Assembly: GCA_019747905.1 (NCBI GenBank)
Contig: JAIEQG010000011.1
Coordinates: forward strand, 1-61,814
Reading direction: 5' to 3'
DNA length: 61,814 nt
Origin: Burkholderiales bacterium
GTDB lineage: Bacteria; Pseudomonadota; Gammaproteobacteria; Burkholderiales; Ga0077523
Shown: in pieces, positions 28,311-37,902 of the stretch
Layout of the letters: each line of letters begins with the position of its first letter
How positions within the stretch are numbered: position 1 is the stretch's first letter
Made by a program: the position numbers and the translations under genes
Notes under the pieces: model-generated
The model's database searches: none
Told to the model about the DNA's origin: nothing
The model's input: only the letters and a program-made list of their open reading frames with translations

Positions 28311-29330
28311 CTAGGTGGCGACGCGGCCTATGGCGGCGAGCACCATGGCCATCGACGGTACTTCCTTGCCGGTGCCGACGTCTGCCGCGTGCGGGCCGGC
28401 GTAGACACCGGTGGCGGCGGGATCGGTGGCGACGTAGATGCCGACCGTGGGTCGCCCCAGCGCGGCTGCCAGATGGACTAGCCCGGTATCGACGCCCACC
28501 ACGCAGCGCGCTTTGCCGAGCAATCCGGCCAGCGTATGCAGCCCGAGTCGCGGCGGGACGATGGCGTTCGGCACGTCCTTGGCGATTCGCGTGCTGCGAT
28601 CATGCTCTTCGGCGCTGCCCCACGGCAGCAGGCAGGCGATGCCGGCGCCGCCGAAATGAGCGGCGAGCTTCTTCCACTGGTGATCCGGCCAAAGCTTGCG
28701 CTCGGCGCTGGTGCCGTGAAGCAGCACCATGAGCGATCCGGCCGGGGCCCACGAGAAGCGCTGCGACGCTTCCAGCCAGGGCCGTTGCTCCTCGAGCGGG
28801 GAATCGTCGTCGGCTTCAGCGGGCGGAAAAGCCGGCGGTTCGATGCCGTAGTCGGGCGGACCGTCGACCGTGTACCCGAGCACCTGGGCCGCCAGCGATC
28901 GATTGCGCTCGACCGCATGACGGCCCCAGGGCACGGAGTACGTGCGGTCGTAGGCCCAACGCAGCGGCTCGCGCGAGCTGCGCCAGTCGAGGCCGTGGCG
29001 CACGCCCGGCGCCTGGCGGGCGATAAGAGCGCTCTTCAGGAGGCCTTGGGTGTCGATCACGGTGTCATAAGCGCCATCGCGAAGCACCGTGCGCAGATCG
29101 CCGATTTCGCCCCAGGTGGAGGGCCGCCACAGATTTCGTCGCCAGCGCCGGGGCGCGCAGGCGATGACCCGCCGCAAACCGCGATGCAATGCCGGGATGG
29201 CCGTGAACGCCTCTTCGACGGCCCAATCGATGACGGCATCCGGCCGGGCGCGACGGATGTCGCTCACCACGGGCAGGTTGTGCACCACGTCGCCGAGCGA
29301 AGACGTCTTTACGAGGAGGATGGAGGGCAC
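28311..29330 (-). CDS. waaC: Lipopolysaccharide heptosyltransferase I (WaaC)
   Basis: A 339-residue GT9 enzyme. It has the N-terminal motif ILLVKTSSLGDVVHNLPVV, then VIDTQGLLKSALI, LLHGTSAERKLWPDHQWKKL (nucleotide-sugar region) and VGVDTGLVHLAAALGRPTVGI near the C terminus. It adds the first L-glycero-D-manno-heptose to Kdo in the LPS inner core. The start is a GTG at 29330. The gene lies divergently from gmd, with an 87-base gap, and upstream of waaA on the same strand. Confidence 0.94.
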   Translation of the reverse strand: MPSILLVKTSSLGDVVHNLPVVSDIRRARPDAVIDWAVEEAFTAIPALHRGLRRVIACAPRRWRRNLWRPSTWGEIGDLRTVLRDGAYDTVIDTQGLLKSALIARQAPGVRHGLDWRSSREPLRWAYDRTYSVPWGRHAVERNRSLAAQVLGYTVDGPPDYGIEPPAFPPAEADDDSPLEEQRPWLEASQRFSWAPAGSLMVLLHGTSAERKLWPDHQWKKLAAHFGGAGIACLLPWGSAEEHDRSTRIAKDVPNAIVPPRLGLHTLAGLLGKARCVVGVDTGLVHLAAALGRPTVGIYVATDPAATGVYAGPHAADVGTGKEVPSMAMVLAAIGRVAT

Positions 29331-29382
29331 GAAGTGCGAGGAAAGTGCGCCGTGTTCTCGGGTGGAGACGGCGCGAAGTCAT

Positions 29383-29388
29383 TATAAT
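29383..29388 (+). promoter_or_regulatory. -10 element (TATAAT) of gmd promoter
   Basis: A perfect TATAAT lies 29 bases before the gmd GTG, giving a start site near 29395. No clear -35 is visible at 16-18 bases, so activator dependence is possible. Confidence 0.45.
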
Positions 29389-29417
29389 CAGCCGTCTTCA
29401 GGAACCCGGTTTCCCTC

Positions 29418-30503
29418 GTGAGCAAGACAGCACTGATCACCGGCATCACCGGTCAGGACGGCGCCTATCTCGCCGAGTTTCTCCTCGCCAAGGGCTACAC
29501 GGTCCACGGCATCAAGCGCCGCACTTCGCTCTTCAACACCGACCGGATCGACCATCTGTACCAGGATCCGCATGTCGACAACCGCCGGTTCATCCTGCAT
29601 TACGGCGACATGACCGATTCGTCGAGCCTGGTGCGCATCGTCCAGCAGGTGCAGCCCGACGAGATCTACAACCTCGCGGCCCAGAGCCACGTGGCAGTGT
29701 CCTTCGAGGAACCGGAGTACACCGCGAACTCCGATGCGCTCGGCACACTGCGGGTGCTGGAGGCGATCCGCATCCTCGGCCTCGAGCGCAAGACGCGCTT
29801 CTACCAGGCCTCAACCTCCGAACTCTACGGGCTGGTGCAGGAGATCCCGCAGAAGGAGACCACACCGTTCTACCCCCGATCACCCTATGCGGTGGCCAAG
29901 CTGTACGGGTACTGGATCACGGTCAACTACCGCGAAGCCTATGGGATGTACGCCTGCAACGGCATCCTGTTCAACCACGAATCGCCGATCCGCGGCGAGA
30001 CCTTCGTCACCCGCAAGATCACCCGCGCCATGGCGCGCATCAAGCTGGGCCTGCAGGACACGCTCTACCTCGGCAACATGGATTCGAAGCGCGACTGGGG
30101 TCATGCGCGCGACTACGTCGAGGCGATGTGGCTCATCCTGCAGCAGAAGGTGGCGGAAGACTTCGTCATCGCCACCGGCGAGCAGCACAGCGTGCGCGAC
30201 TTCGTCGACGCGGCCGCGGCGGAACTGGGCATGCGCATCCAGTGGCGCGGGAAGGGCATCGAGGAGAAGGGCTACACGGCCGACGGCAAATGCGTGGTCG
30301 CGGTGGACCCGCGCTACTTCCGCCCGGCCGAGGTGGAGACACTGCTCGGCGACCCCACCAAGTCGCGCACGAAGCTGGGGTGGAAACCGAAGGTCACTTT
30401 CCGTGAACTGGTGGCCGAGATGGTGCGCGAGGACTTGAAGTCCGCCGAACGCGACGAACTGGTGAAGAAGCACGGGTTCGCGGCGTATGACTACCATGAG
30501 TAA
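29418..30503 (+). CDS. gmd: GDP-mannose 4,6-dehydratase
   Basis: A 361-residue SDR enzyme making GDP-4-keto-6-deoxy-mannose. It has the NADP site [17 protein letters not shown], the substrate segment [14 protein letters not shown], the triad region STSELYG with downstream [10 protein letters not shown], and [11 protein letters not shown]. Full-length, in line with other Gmd proteins (about 370). The start is GTG at 29418. Its usual partner fcl is present, but 1.26 kb downstream beyond a repeat and a toxin-antitoxin pair. Confidence 0.97.
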   Translation: MSKTALITGITGQDGAYLAEFLLAKGYTVHGIKRRTSLFNTDRIDHLYQDPHVDNRRFILHYGDMTDSSSLVRIVQQVQPDEIYNLAAQSHVAVSFEEPEYTANSDALGTLRVLEAIRILGLERKTRFYQASTSELYGLVQEIPQKETTPFYPRSPYAVAKLYGYWITVNYREAYGMYACNGILFNHESPIRGETFVTRKITRAMARIKLGLQDTLYLGNMDSKRDWGHARDYVEAMWLILQQKVAEDFVIATGEQHSVRDFVDAAAAELGMRIQWRGKGIEEKGYTADGKCVVAVDPRYFRPAEVETLLGDPTKSRTKLGWKPKVTFRELVAEMVREDLKSAERDELVKKHGFAAYDYHE

Positions 30504-30540
30504 GGCTCGCCACCCTTTCTTGCGTGGGCGCAGGGTTTGC

Positions 30541-30660
30541 CTTCGCTCCCTCCCCCGCGAACAACGTTCGTGGGGGAGGGCTGGGGTGGGGGCAAGAAGT
30601 GGTCGCATGAATGCGTTGATCGCCCCTTTCCCGACCTTCCCCCATCTGCGACGAGGGAAG
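30541..30660. repeat. Dispersed GC-rich hairpin pair
   Basis: The element pairs CCCTCCCCC with GGGGGAGGG around GCGAACAACGTTCGT, bounded by GGGTGGGGGC, followed by a weaker CCTTCCCCCAT/GAGGGAAGAGG half. It is the same family as at 177-267, 12380-12494 and 20190-20362, placed between gmd and the mntA-like gene. Confidence 0.75.
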
Positions 30661-30743
30661 AGGCCACAAGCAACACGCAGTGCCTGCAGTGGCGCACTCA
30701 TGGGCACCGCACAAGCCCAAAGGGCGGATAATGCGGGCGCCCC

Positions 30744-31205
30744 ATGAAGTCAGGCGACCGCTCCAGAGATCCCGACCGCGTGGCGCGATTGTCCGCAGCC
30801 ATTGGCCAGGCAGTACGCGACACGGGGCTGCCGATCGTGGCTATTTGGCTCCACGGATCATGGGCTACCGCCTACGAGCGGCCCGACAGCGACCTGGATC
30901 TTGGGCTTTTGGCGGAACGACCACTGTCATGGACGGAGCGCGGCGCCTTCGCGGAAAAGTTGGCCCGCCTGCTCGATGAAACCTGGGACATCGATGCAGT
31001 CGACCTGCTGTCGGCCGATTCGGTATTCGCGGCCATGGTGGTGTCGTCTGGCGAACGTGTTTTTGCGCGCGGGGATGCCGCCCAGCGATTCGAGATGAGG
31101 GCAATGTCCGGCTATGCGCGCCTCAACGAAGAGCGTGGTGAGATCCTTGCCGACATCCTCGAACGAGGCACTATCCGGCGTCGAGCCACCGTGGCCGAAC
31201 GATGA
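30744..31205 (+). CDS. mntA: MNT-type nucleotidyltransferase antitoxin (MntA-like)
   Basis: A 153-residue minimal nucleotidyltransferase. The signature is H-G-S at 37-39 followed by D48-S49-D50 (HGSWATAYERPDSDLDL), that is GS-X8-D-X-D, with a third acidic residue in DIDAVDLL. MntA antitoxins neutralise HepT HEPN toxins by adding AMP to a Tyr in the toxin. The stop overlaps the next gene (ATGA), the usual tight pairing. Not part of GDP-fucose synthesis although it sits between gmd and fcl. Confidence 0.9.
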   Translation: MKSGDRSRDPDRVARLSAAIGQAVRDTGLPIVAIWLHGSWATAYERPDSDLDLGLLAERPLSWTERGAFAEKLARLLDETWDIDAVDLLSADSVFAAMVVSSGERVFARGDAAQRFEMRAMSGYARLNEERGEILADILERGTIRRRATVAER

Positions 31206-31618
31206 ACGATGTGGTTCTCGGGAAGGCGGACATCATCGAGCGAGCCCTCGCGAGAGCTACGACAACCTGGGAGCGACATGTCGACGATCTGGAGACTGAT
31301 TTCGATGCTCAGGATGTCATCCTGGTGAACTTGCAAAGAGCCTGCGAAGCATCCATAGACCTCGCGATGCATGCTGTGCGGCTGCGCGAGCTGGGGCTGC
31401 CCAAGGACAGTCGGGACGCCTTCACTCTCCTCGAGCAGGCGGGCCTTCTTTCCGGCCAACTCGCGGGCCGCATGAAGAAGATGGTGGGGTTTCGCAATGT
31501 CGCCGTACACGACTACCGGGCGATCGACTGGGCGGTGGTTCGCTCCATCTTGAAGAACGATCTCGTCGAGGTGCGCGAATATTCTGCGCACATGGTTCGA
31601 ACTTTCGGGGCCGATTAG
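31202..31618 (+). CDS. hepT: HepT-like HEPN toxin
   Basis: A 138-residue alpha-helical HEPN protein. The catalytic motif R98-X4-H103-X-Y105 (RNVAVHDY) is intact; Arg and His form the RNase site and the Tyr is the residue AMPylated by MntA in characterised pairs. It begins inside the mntA stop. The 149 bases after it, up to fcl, hold no further gene that I can support. Together they form a type VII toxin-antitoxin module. Confidence 0.9.
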   Translation: MNDVVLGKADIIERALARATTTWERHVDDLETDFDAQDVILVNLQRACEASIDLAMHAVRLRELGLPKDSRDAFTLLEQAGLLSGQLAGRMKKMVGFRNVAVHDYRAIDWAVVRSILKNDLVEVREYSAHMVRTFGAD

Positions 31619-31767
31619 TGTGCAATCCAGCCCGATTGGGCTACCCAGATTGAAGAGCACGCACCCATGGTGTAGTTTCAGACTCGATTCCACCTGCGAT
31701 TACATGCGAGCAATGCGAAACTTCGACGATGCCTGCCAAGCCAACACTGGGCTTTCGTCTGTGCTGA

Positions 31768-32751
31768 ATGAAACCCGATAGCGCCATCTACATCGCCGGT
31801 CACCGCGGCCTGGTCGGCTCCGCATTGGTCCGGCGCCTTGAGGCTGCCGGCCATCGCAACATCGTGAAGCGCACGCACGCCGAGCTGGAGCTGGTCGACG
31901 CAGCGGCGGTCCGCCGCTTCTTCGAGACCGAGAAGCCGGAGTACGTGTTCCTCGCCGCGGCCAAGGTGGGCGGCATCCTCGCCAACAACACCTACCCGGC
32001 GCAGTTCATTGCCGAGAACCTGGCGATCCAGACCAACGTCATCCACGAGGCCTATCGGGCCGGCGTGAAGCGCCTACTGTTCCTCGGCTCCTCCTGCATC
32101 TACCCGCGCGACTGCCCGCAGCCGATCAAGGAGGAATACCTCCTGACCGGCCCGTTGGAGGCGACCAACCGGCCCTACGCCATCGCCAAGATCGCCGGCA
32201 TCGAGATGTGCTGGTCTTACAACCGCCAGTACGGCACGCGTTTCCTTTCCGTGATGCCCACCAATCTCTACGGGCCCGGCGACAACTACGACCTGCAGAC
32301 CTCGCACGTGCTACCGGCGCTCATCCGCAAGATGCACGAGGCGAAGGAGCGGGGCAATCGCGAAGTGGTCGTGTGGGGCACGGGGACGCCGCGGCGCGAG
32401 TTTCTGTATAGCGACGACATGGCGGATGCGTGCCTGAAGCTGATGAACCTGTCCGACGACCTGTTCGAGGCGATGCTGGAGCAGTACCAGCCGCCCCTGA
32501 TCAATATCGGGTGCGGCGAGGATGTGACGATTCGCGAGCTGGCGGAAACGGTGGCAAAGGTGGTGGGGTTTCCGGGGAAGCTGGTGTTCGATACGACCAA
32601 GCCGGATGGAACCATGCGGAAGCTGCTGGATGTGGGGCGGATGCGGGGGTTGGGGTGGCATGCCCGTACAGAGCTGAGAAACGGTGTGTATGCATCCTAT
32701 CGGGACTTCGTTCAACAGTGCTCGCTAAAGGCGGCGTCTGCGCAAGCATGA
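31768..32751 (+). CDS. fcl: GDP-L-fucose synthase
   Basis: A 327-residue SDR enzyme (epimerase/reductase) acting after Gmd to give GDP-L-fucose. It has the NADP site [30 protein letters not shown], catalytic SSCIYP and YAIAKIAG, and the C-terminal [15 protein letters not shown]. Full-length. The last ~150 bases become visibly richer in A and T, the start of the change in composition. The stop overlaps a 46-codon reading frame (ATGA). Confidence 0.96.
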   Translation: MKPDSAIYIAGHRGLVGSALVRRLEAAGHRNIVKRTHAELELVDAAAVRRFFETEKPEYVFLAAAKVGGILANNTYPAQFIAENLAIQTNVIHEAYRAGVKRLLFLGSSCIYPRDCPQPIKEEYLLTGPLEATNRPYAIAKIAGIEMCWSYNRQYGTRFLSVMPTNLYGPGDNYDLQTSHVLPALIRKMHEAKERGNREVVVWGTGTPRREFLYSDDMADACLKLMNLSDDLFEAMLEQYQPPLINIGCGEDVTIRELAETVAKVVGFPGKLVFDTTKPDGTMRKLLDVGRMRGLGWHARTELRNGVYASYRDFVQQCSLKAASAQA

Positions 32752-32888
32752 CGCTACCGAGAGACTTCGACATAGTGTCCGCGTACTACCGTGAACAGGT
32801 GCCTTCCATGATCGCGTACCGCGGATTCAAGGGCGATCCGTACCTTTCCCAACCAACTGAACATGCTCCGACCCGGTTGGTGAAATGA
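32748..32888 (+). CDS. 46-residue hypothetical protein, coupled on both sides
   Basis: A short frame starts at the ATGA formed with the fcl stop and ends in the ATGA that starts the next glycosyltransferase. The product ([18 protein letters not shown], ending TRLVK) has no signal peptide or membrane segment and I do not recognise it. The exact double coupling supports translation. It could be a real small protein, a coupling leader, or the remnant of a gene truncated by rearrangement. Confidence 0.5.
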   Translation: MTLPRDFDIVSAYYREQVPSMIAYRGFKGDPYLSQPTEHAPTRLVK

Positions 32889-34741
32889 TCCTGGAAGCAT
32901 GGCGTGTTTCGAGGCACCACGTTCCCCGGCTGGGCGTCGCCGCCCTGGCGGCAGCAGTGGTTCGCAAGGTTCGCAGAGAAGGCATCGCTGGTCTCGTGCG
33001 GGGGTTCCGGGACTTGGCGGCGCGTGCGGAGGATGAACGCACCATATATGCAAAGTGGGTCGCAGCTACCGCATTGACGACCGCAGACATCGAGCGAATG
33101 CGCGAGAGCATTGATTCGTTCTCGCGCAAACCGCGATTCTCCATCGCGGTCCCGGTATACAACGTGGACGCGCGATGGCTTGAGTCCGTCGTTGCATCGG
33201 TGCGAGCACAGGTCTACCCATATTGGGAATTGTGCTTGGCTGACGACGCCTCAACAGAACCGCACATTCGCCCGATGCTTGAGCGCTTCTGCAGGGACGA
33301 TGCGCGGATTCGCGCAGTCTTTCGTCAACAGAATGGGCACATATCCGAAGCGACGAACAGCGCTATCGAGATTGCGACTGGTGACTACGTGGTGCTCGTC
33401 GACAACGACGACGAGATCGCGCCCGAGTCCCTCTTCGAGTTCGCTCGCGTGATCGACCGCGAAGGCCTGGTGGACATGATCTACAGCGACGAAGACAAGT
33501 TGTCCGTCGGTGGAGACCGATTCGAACCATTCTTTAAGCCCCACTGGTCGCCCGAGTATCTTGAGACATGCATGTATACCGCGCATCTCGCTTGTTACCG
33601 GACAGATCTCTTTCGAGCGGTGGGCGGTTTTCGCAAGGGATACGAGGGCGCTCAAGACTACGATTTTGTCTTGCGGTTCACTGAACGGGCGTCTCGAATA
33701 CTTCATGTCGAGAAGGTCCTCTACCACTGGCGAGTGATCCCTGGATCCACGGCGCTAGCGTTGGGACAAAAGAAGTATGTGGTCGACGCTGGCTGCCGAG
33801 CGCTGTCCGATCGGCTCTCGCGCACTGGGCGAGACGGGGTCGCGCAATCCAGCCCGTACCCGGGATGCTTCTGGATCGAAGAGAAAGTCAGCGGCGAGCC
33901 TCTAGTGAGCATTGTGATTCCCTCCGCAGGCCGCGACGCTAGGATCCGGGGTCGCGCGACGGATCTTCTAGTGAACTGCGTGAAGAGTCTGCGCAGCAAG
34001 ACAGACTATCGGAACTACGAAATCATCGTAGTGGACAACGATGACCTGCGTTCCACCACGCGACAATTCATCGAAGCCAACGGTTGTCGGCTAGTTCACT
34101 TCCGCGAGCCATTCAATGTGGCCCGCAAGATGAATCTCGGGGCCCGGGAATCACGAGGCGAGTTGCTCCTCTTCATGAATGACGACATCGAAGTTATAAA
34201 TCCGGAATGGCTCCGTCGCATGATCCCTTTAGTCCAACGCGCTGGGGTCGGTGTGGTCGGTGCAAAGCTGCTGTTCGAGAGCGGAAAGATTCAGCATGTA
34301 GGCGTCGCATTTGACGACGACGGACTCCCCGACCACGTATTGAGAGGATTTCACGGAGATTCCCAGGGTTACTTCTTTAGTGTCGCGGGCAATCGCGATT
34401 TCTTGGCGGTGACTGGCGCGTGCATGTTGACCCCGAAACCATTGTTCGAATCCATTGGTGGTTTCGACGAAGCGTTCGCCATCAACTACAACGATATCGA
34501 TTATTGTCTGAAGGCACACCATGCAGGGTACCGGTCCGTCTACACCCCACATGCGCGGCTGTATCATTTCGAGTCGCAGAACCGGGAGCGCGTAGTGGCC
34601 CCTCAAGAGATCGAGCTGTTCCTGCAGCGATGGGCAGATACGACCAAGCGGGATCCCTACTACGGCCGAATGTTCCGGAACAAGCCCCCCGATTTCCGGT
34701 TGCGTCCGGTCGGCGAAGCGCAATCGCACCAATGGAAATAG
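32885..34741 (+). CDS. Tandem GT2 glycosyltransferase
   Basis: A 618-residue cytoplasmic protein with two GT-A domains. The first starts near residue 84 (FSIAVPVYNVD; LADDAS; VVLVDNDDEI as the DXD-like site; GAQDYDFVLRF). The second starts near residue 340 (SIVIPSAGRD; VVDNDD; LLFMNDDIEV; NYNDIDYCLKAHHAGYRSVY). Such fused GT2 enzymes build O-antigen or capsule chains; specificity cannot be read from sequence. The ATG at 32885 is coupled to the small frame before it, and the next GT begins inside its last codons. Confidence 0.9.
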   Translation: MILEAWRVSRHHVPRLGVAALAAAVVRKVRREGIAGLVRGFRDLAARAEDERTIYAKWVAATALTTADIERMRESIDSFSRKPRFSIAVPVYNVDARWLESVVASVRAQVYPYWELCLADDASTEPHIRPMLERFCRDDARIRAVFRQQNGHISEATNSAIEIATGDYVVLVDNDDEIAPESLFEFARVIDREGLVDMIYSDEDKLSVGGDRFEPFFKPHWSPEYLETCMYTAHLACYRTDLFRAVGGFRKGYEGAQDYDFVLRFTERASRILHVEKVLYHWRVIPGSTALALGQKKYVVDAGCRALSDRLSRTGRDGVAQSSPYPGCFWIEEKVSGEPLVSIVIPSAGRDARIRGRATDLLVNCVKSLRSKTDYRNYEIIVVDNDDLRSTTRQFIEANGCRLVHFREPFNVARKMNLGARESRGELLLFMNDDIEVINPEWLRRMIPLVQRAGVGVVGAKLLFESGKIQHVGVAFDDDGLPDHVLRGFHGDSQGYFFSVAGNRDFLAVTGACMLTPKPLFESIGGFDEAFAINYNDIDYCLKAHHAGYRSVYTPHARLYHFESQNRERVVAPQEIELFLQRWADTTKRDPYYGRMFRNKPPDFRLRPVGEAQSHQWK

Positions 34742-35691
34742 ACTCCGCCTCCAATCCAGTGGCCGGGGCTCGCATTTGCGCCGTATGCGTCACCTACAAT
34801 CCGTCTCGATCGGTCTTCGAGAAAGTGCTGGATGCAACGATCGGGCAAGTGGCTGCCCTGGTCGTCGTGGACAACGGCTCGGCCCAGGAGCTGCAGGAGT
34901 GGCTTGGGCGTCTCTCCGAGTCACGTGGCTTTTGCTTGTTGCGACTCAAGACCAACTTGGGAATCGCAGCGGCATTGAATCGCGGTGTCGAAGCTGCGAA
35001 AAAGCAGCGTTGCGAGGGTGTGTTGCTGCTCGATCATGACAGCATGCCAAGTACGGACATGGTGGCGAAGTTGCTAGAAGCTACCGTCGAGCTGCAAGCG
35101 GCGGGGCACAAGATCGGTGTGGTCGGACCGCAATGTGTAGACATTTCGACCGGCCGTTCTGCCCCATTCGTGCGTCTTGGTTGGAGCGGATTTAAGCAGC
35201 AGGCCTGTGCTGGCAGCGTGCGGTTGCCAAGGGTGGACTTGCTGATCACTTCGGGCAGTTTCATATGGACGAAGGTGCTCGACGATGTGGGTGGCATGGA
35301 CGAGGCTCTGTTCATCGATCATGTCGACACCGAGTGGTGCCTTCGGGCGCGGGCGGCGGGGTACGCTCATTTTGGCGTTTGTCACGCCCTCTTGATGCAC
35401 AGCTTGGGCGAGGGCTGCAGGACCGTCTGGTGGTTCCGCAGACGGGTCGTTCACCTGCACTCGTCGGCGCGAATCTACTACTACGTCAGAAATGGCATTC
35501 TACTGATGAGCAAATCCGTCGTTCCGTGGTCGTGGAGGGTCGCCGAGACAATTCGAACCATGTCTTTGATCGTCTTCTATCTGACAGTGGCCTCCCCTCG
35601 AATGGAATACGCAAGAATGATCGCGCGTGGCCTGCTGGACGGCTTTCGGGGCATTTCGGGTGCGATGTCCGTCGATACGAGCAAGGGCTGA
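34732..35691 (+). CDS. GT2 glycosyltransferase, rhamnosyltransferase-like
   Basis: A 319-residue GT2 enzyme. It opens AVCVTYNPSRSVF, has VVVDNGSAQE and TNLGIAAALNRG, and carries the DXD-like LLLDHDSMP and the acceptor loop FIDHVDTEWCLRA. This arrangement resembles the RfbF/WbbL-type dTDP-rhamnosyltransferases, but the donor is not certain. Its ATG (34732) overlaps the preceding gene by 10 bases. Wzm follows 3 bases after the stop. Confidence 0.88.
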   Translation: MEIDSASNPVAGARICAVCVTYNPSRSVFEKVLDATIGQVAALVVVDNGSAQELQEWLGRLSESRGFCLLRLKTNLGIAAALNRGVEAAKKQRCEGVLLLDHDSMPSTDMVAKLLEATVELQAAGHKIGVVGPQCVDISTGRSAPFVRLGWSGFKQQACAGSVRLPRVDLLITSGSFIWTKVLDDVGGMDEALFIDHVDTEWCLRARAAGYAHFGVCHALLMHSLGEGCRTVWWFRRRVVHLHSSARIYYYVRNGILLMSKSVVPWSWRVAETIRTMSLIVFYLTVASPRMEYARMIARGLLDGFRGISGAMSVDTSKG

Positions 35692-35694
35692 TCA

Positions 35695-36555
35695 ATGGTG
35701 GCACCCAGCAGCGGCACCACCCCGAATTCTGCCGATCAGCTTGCGCCTCTCGTGCTTGGCGGCGGTGTTTCCAGGCGCTACTGGCGCGACGTCTGGAAGG
35801 GGCGCGAGTTGATGTACTTCTTTGCCTGGCGCGATCTGCTGGTCCGCTACAAACAGACGTTCCTTGGCATCGCGTGGGCTGTGCTTCGGCCCGTGCTGAC
35901 GATCCTCGTCTTCAGTATCGTGTTCGGTCGGATCGCGGGATTGCCTTCGGACGGCGTGCCCTACGTGCTCCTGGTAGGTGCCGGAATGCTTGCCTGGCAG
36001 TTCTTCAGCACCGCACTCATCGGAGCATCGGACAGTGTCGTCGCCAATGCGAACATGGTAACGAAGGTGTATTTCCCGAGGCTTGTCCTTCCTGTCGCCG
36101 CCATCGTAGTCAGTCTGGTCGATTTCCTCGTGTCGGCGTTGATCCTGACGTGCCTGATGCTCTGGTACGGCATCGCACCAGGTTTGCGAATCCTTGCGGC
36201 ACCGGTTTTCCTGCTTCTCGGGATTGTCGCCGCAGCCGGCTTCGGTTTCTGGGTCTCGGCGCTCAACGTCAAGTATCGCGACTTCCGGTATGTCGTCCCG
36301 TTCGTCCTTCAGCTAGGGCTGTACGTATCACCGGTCGGTTTCAGCAGTGCCGTCGTGCCAGACCAATGGCGTTTTCTGTACTCGCTCAATCCGCTCGTTG
36401 CAGTGATCGATGGGTTTCGCTGGTCGCTTCTCGGCACCGGCGCAGAACTCTACTGGCCCGGTCTTCTGTTGTCCTCCTTCTTCGCCATCATGGTGCTCTA
36501 TACGGGCCTGATGTTCTTCAGGGCGACCGAACGATCCTTCGCAGACGTGATCTGA
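35695..36555 (+). CDS. wzm: O-antigen ABC exporter permease (Wzm)
   Basis: A 286-residue ABC-2-type permease with six predicted membrane segments. It has the typical cytoplasmic entry ELMYFFAWRDLLVRYKQTFLGIAWAVLRP, and the C-terminal LYVSPVGFSS and LYSLNPLVAVIDGFRWSLLG. It moves lipid-linked polysaccharide across the inner membrane together with the Wzt ATPase encoded 2 bases downstream. Confidence 0.95.
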   Translation: MVAPSSGTTPNSADQLAPLVLGGGVSRRYWRDVWKGRELMYFFAWRDLLVRYKQTFLGIAWAVLRPVLTILVFSIVFGRIAGLPSDGVPYVLLVGAGMLAWQFFSTALIGASDSVVANANMVTKVYFPRLVLPVAAIVVSLVDFLVSALILTCLMLWYGIAPGLRILAAPVFLLLGIVAAAGFGFWVSALNVKYRDFRYVVPFVLQLGLYVSPVGFSSAVVPDQWRFLYSLNPLVAVIDGFRWSLLGTGAELYWPGLLLSSFFAIMVLYTGLMFFRATERSFADVI

Positions 36556-36557
36556 GC

Positions 36558-37838
36558 ATGGCCATTGCCATCGACGCAGCCGACCTGGGAAAGCGATATC
36601 TGATTTCCCATCGCAAGCAGCCGTATGTCGCGCTCCGTGATGTCATCGCCGAGCGTGCGATCGCGGTTGCTCGTCGACTTGTCGGGCGTGTTCAGTCACG
36701 CGCCGCAGCCTTCGAGCGCGAGGAGATGTTTTGGGCCTTGCGTCGAGTGTCATTTTCGATCGAAGCCGGTGAGCGCGTTGGCATCATCGGTCGCAATGGG
36801 GCCGGCAAGTCCACCCTGCTCAAGGTCTTGTCTCGGATCACTGACCCCACTGAAGGGCGGGTCCGCATCTGGGGAAGGGTTACGAGCCTTCTAGAAATCG
36901 GTACCGGCTTTCATCCGGAGCTCACCGGCCGTGAGAACATCTTCTTAAATGGAGCCATCCTCGGCATGCCCCACGGCGAGATTCGAAGGAAGTTCGACGA
37001 AATTGTGGCCTTTGCGGAAGTCGAGCGTTTCTTGGACACGGCCGTAAAGCACTACTCGTCCGGCATGTACGTACGGCTGGCGTTCGCTGTCGCCGCGCAT
37101 CTCGAAACCGAGATTCTAGTGGTCGACGAAGTCCTCGCAGTGGGCGACGCGCGCTTCCAGAAGAAGTGCCTCGGCCGAATGGAGGAAGTGGGGCGTTCTG
37201 GCCGCACGATACTGTTCGTGAGCCACAACATGGCAACGATAAGTTCGCTGTGCACGCGGGCGCTGCTGCTCGACCAAGGTGAGCTCGTGTACAGCGGACT
37301 GGTTTCCGAAGCCGTTCAACGCTACTACACCGACGGGACAGGGTCACCCGGAAGCGTGGACTATTCTGCCCGAGGACTGCGAGTAGGTGACGCGGCAGTT
37401 GTATTGCTCGCTGCGCACATCGAGACGAACTCTGGTATCGCACCGGGAGAGGTTCGTATCGGCGATTCCCTAGAGATCGTGCTGTCTCTCGAGGTGCTGA
37501 GCGCGGGTGGGCCCTATGTCCCTAATCTGCACTTCACGACCGGGGACGGCATCTACGCATTCATGTCCCTGGACAACTCCAACCGAATAACGCGCACGGG
37601 GCGATATCGAGTTTCGTGTCGCGTACCTGGGGACTTCCTGAATGAAGGAATGTACTTTGTCGGTATCGCTGTAAGCTCATTCCAGAACGGGGTGAACGTT
37701 CATTTCTATGAAGAGAACGCACTTACATTCAACGTTGTCGACTTTATCGAGAACGTCGGATCCCGTGCCGGCTGGGCGGGCCCGGTGCGAGGGGTCGTTC
37801 GGCCTAAGCTTGAGTGGGACGTCGATCATACGGACTGA
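36558..37838 (+). CDS. wzt: O-antigen ABC exporter ATPase with carbohydrate-binding domain (Wzt)
   Basis: A 426-residue two-domain protein. The ATPase has Walker A GRNGAGKST (78-86), signature YSSGMYVRLAFA, Walker B ILVVDEVLAVGD and the H-loop VSHNM. A C-terminal domain of about 175 residues after residue 250 is beta-rich, as in Wzt proteins that recognise a modification at the non-reducing end of the glycan before export. Its downstream neighbour is a sugar methyltransferase, which fits such a cap. Confidence 0.95.
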   Translation: MAIAIDAADLGKRYLISHRKQPYVALRDVIAERAIAVARRLVGRVQSRAAAFEREEMFWALRRVSFSIEAGERVGIIGRNGAGKSTLLKVLSRITDPTEGRVRIWGRVTSLLEIGTGFHPELTGRENIFLNGAILGMPHGEIRRKFDEIVAFAEVERFLDTAVKHYSSGMYVRLAFAVAAHLETEILVVDEVLAVGDARFQKKCLGRMEEVGRSGRTILFVSHNMATISSLCTRALLLDQGELVYSGLVSEAVQRYYTDGTGSPGSVDYSARGLRVGDAAVVLLAAHIETNSGIAPGEVRIGDSLEIVLSLEVLSAGGPYVPNLHFTTGDGIYAFMSLDNSNRITRTGRYRVSCRVPGDFLNEGMYFVGIAVSSFQNGVNVHFYEENALTFNVVDFIENVGSRAGWAGPVRGVVRPKLEWDVDHTD

Positions 37839-37902
37839 GCGGATCAAGCTAGCGATCTGGTGACGACGCTGCCCAGATGACAGCCTACCAAACTCCACCA
37901 CA

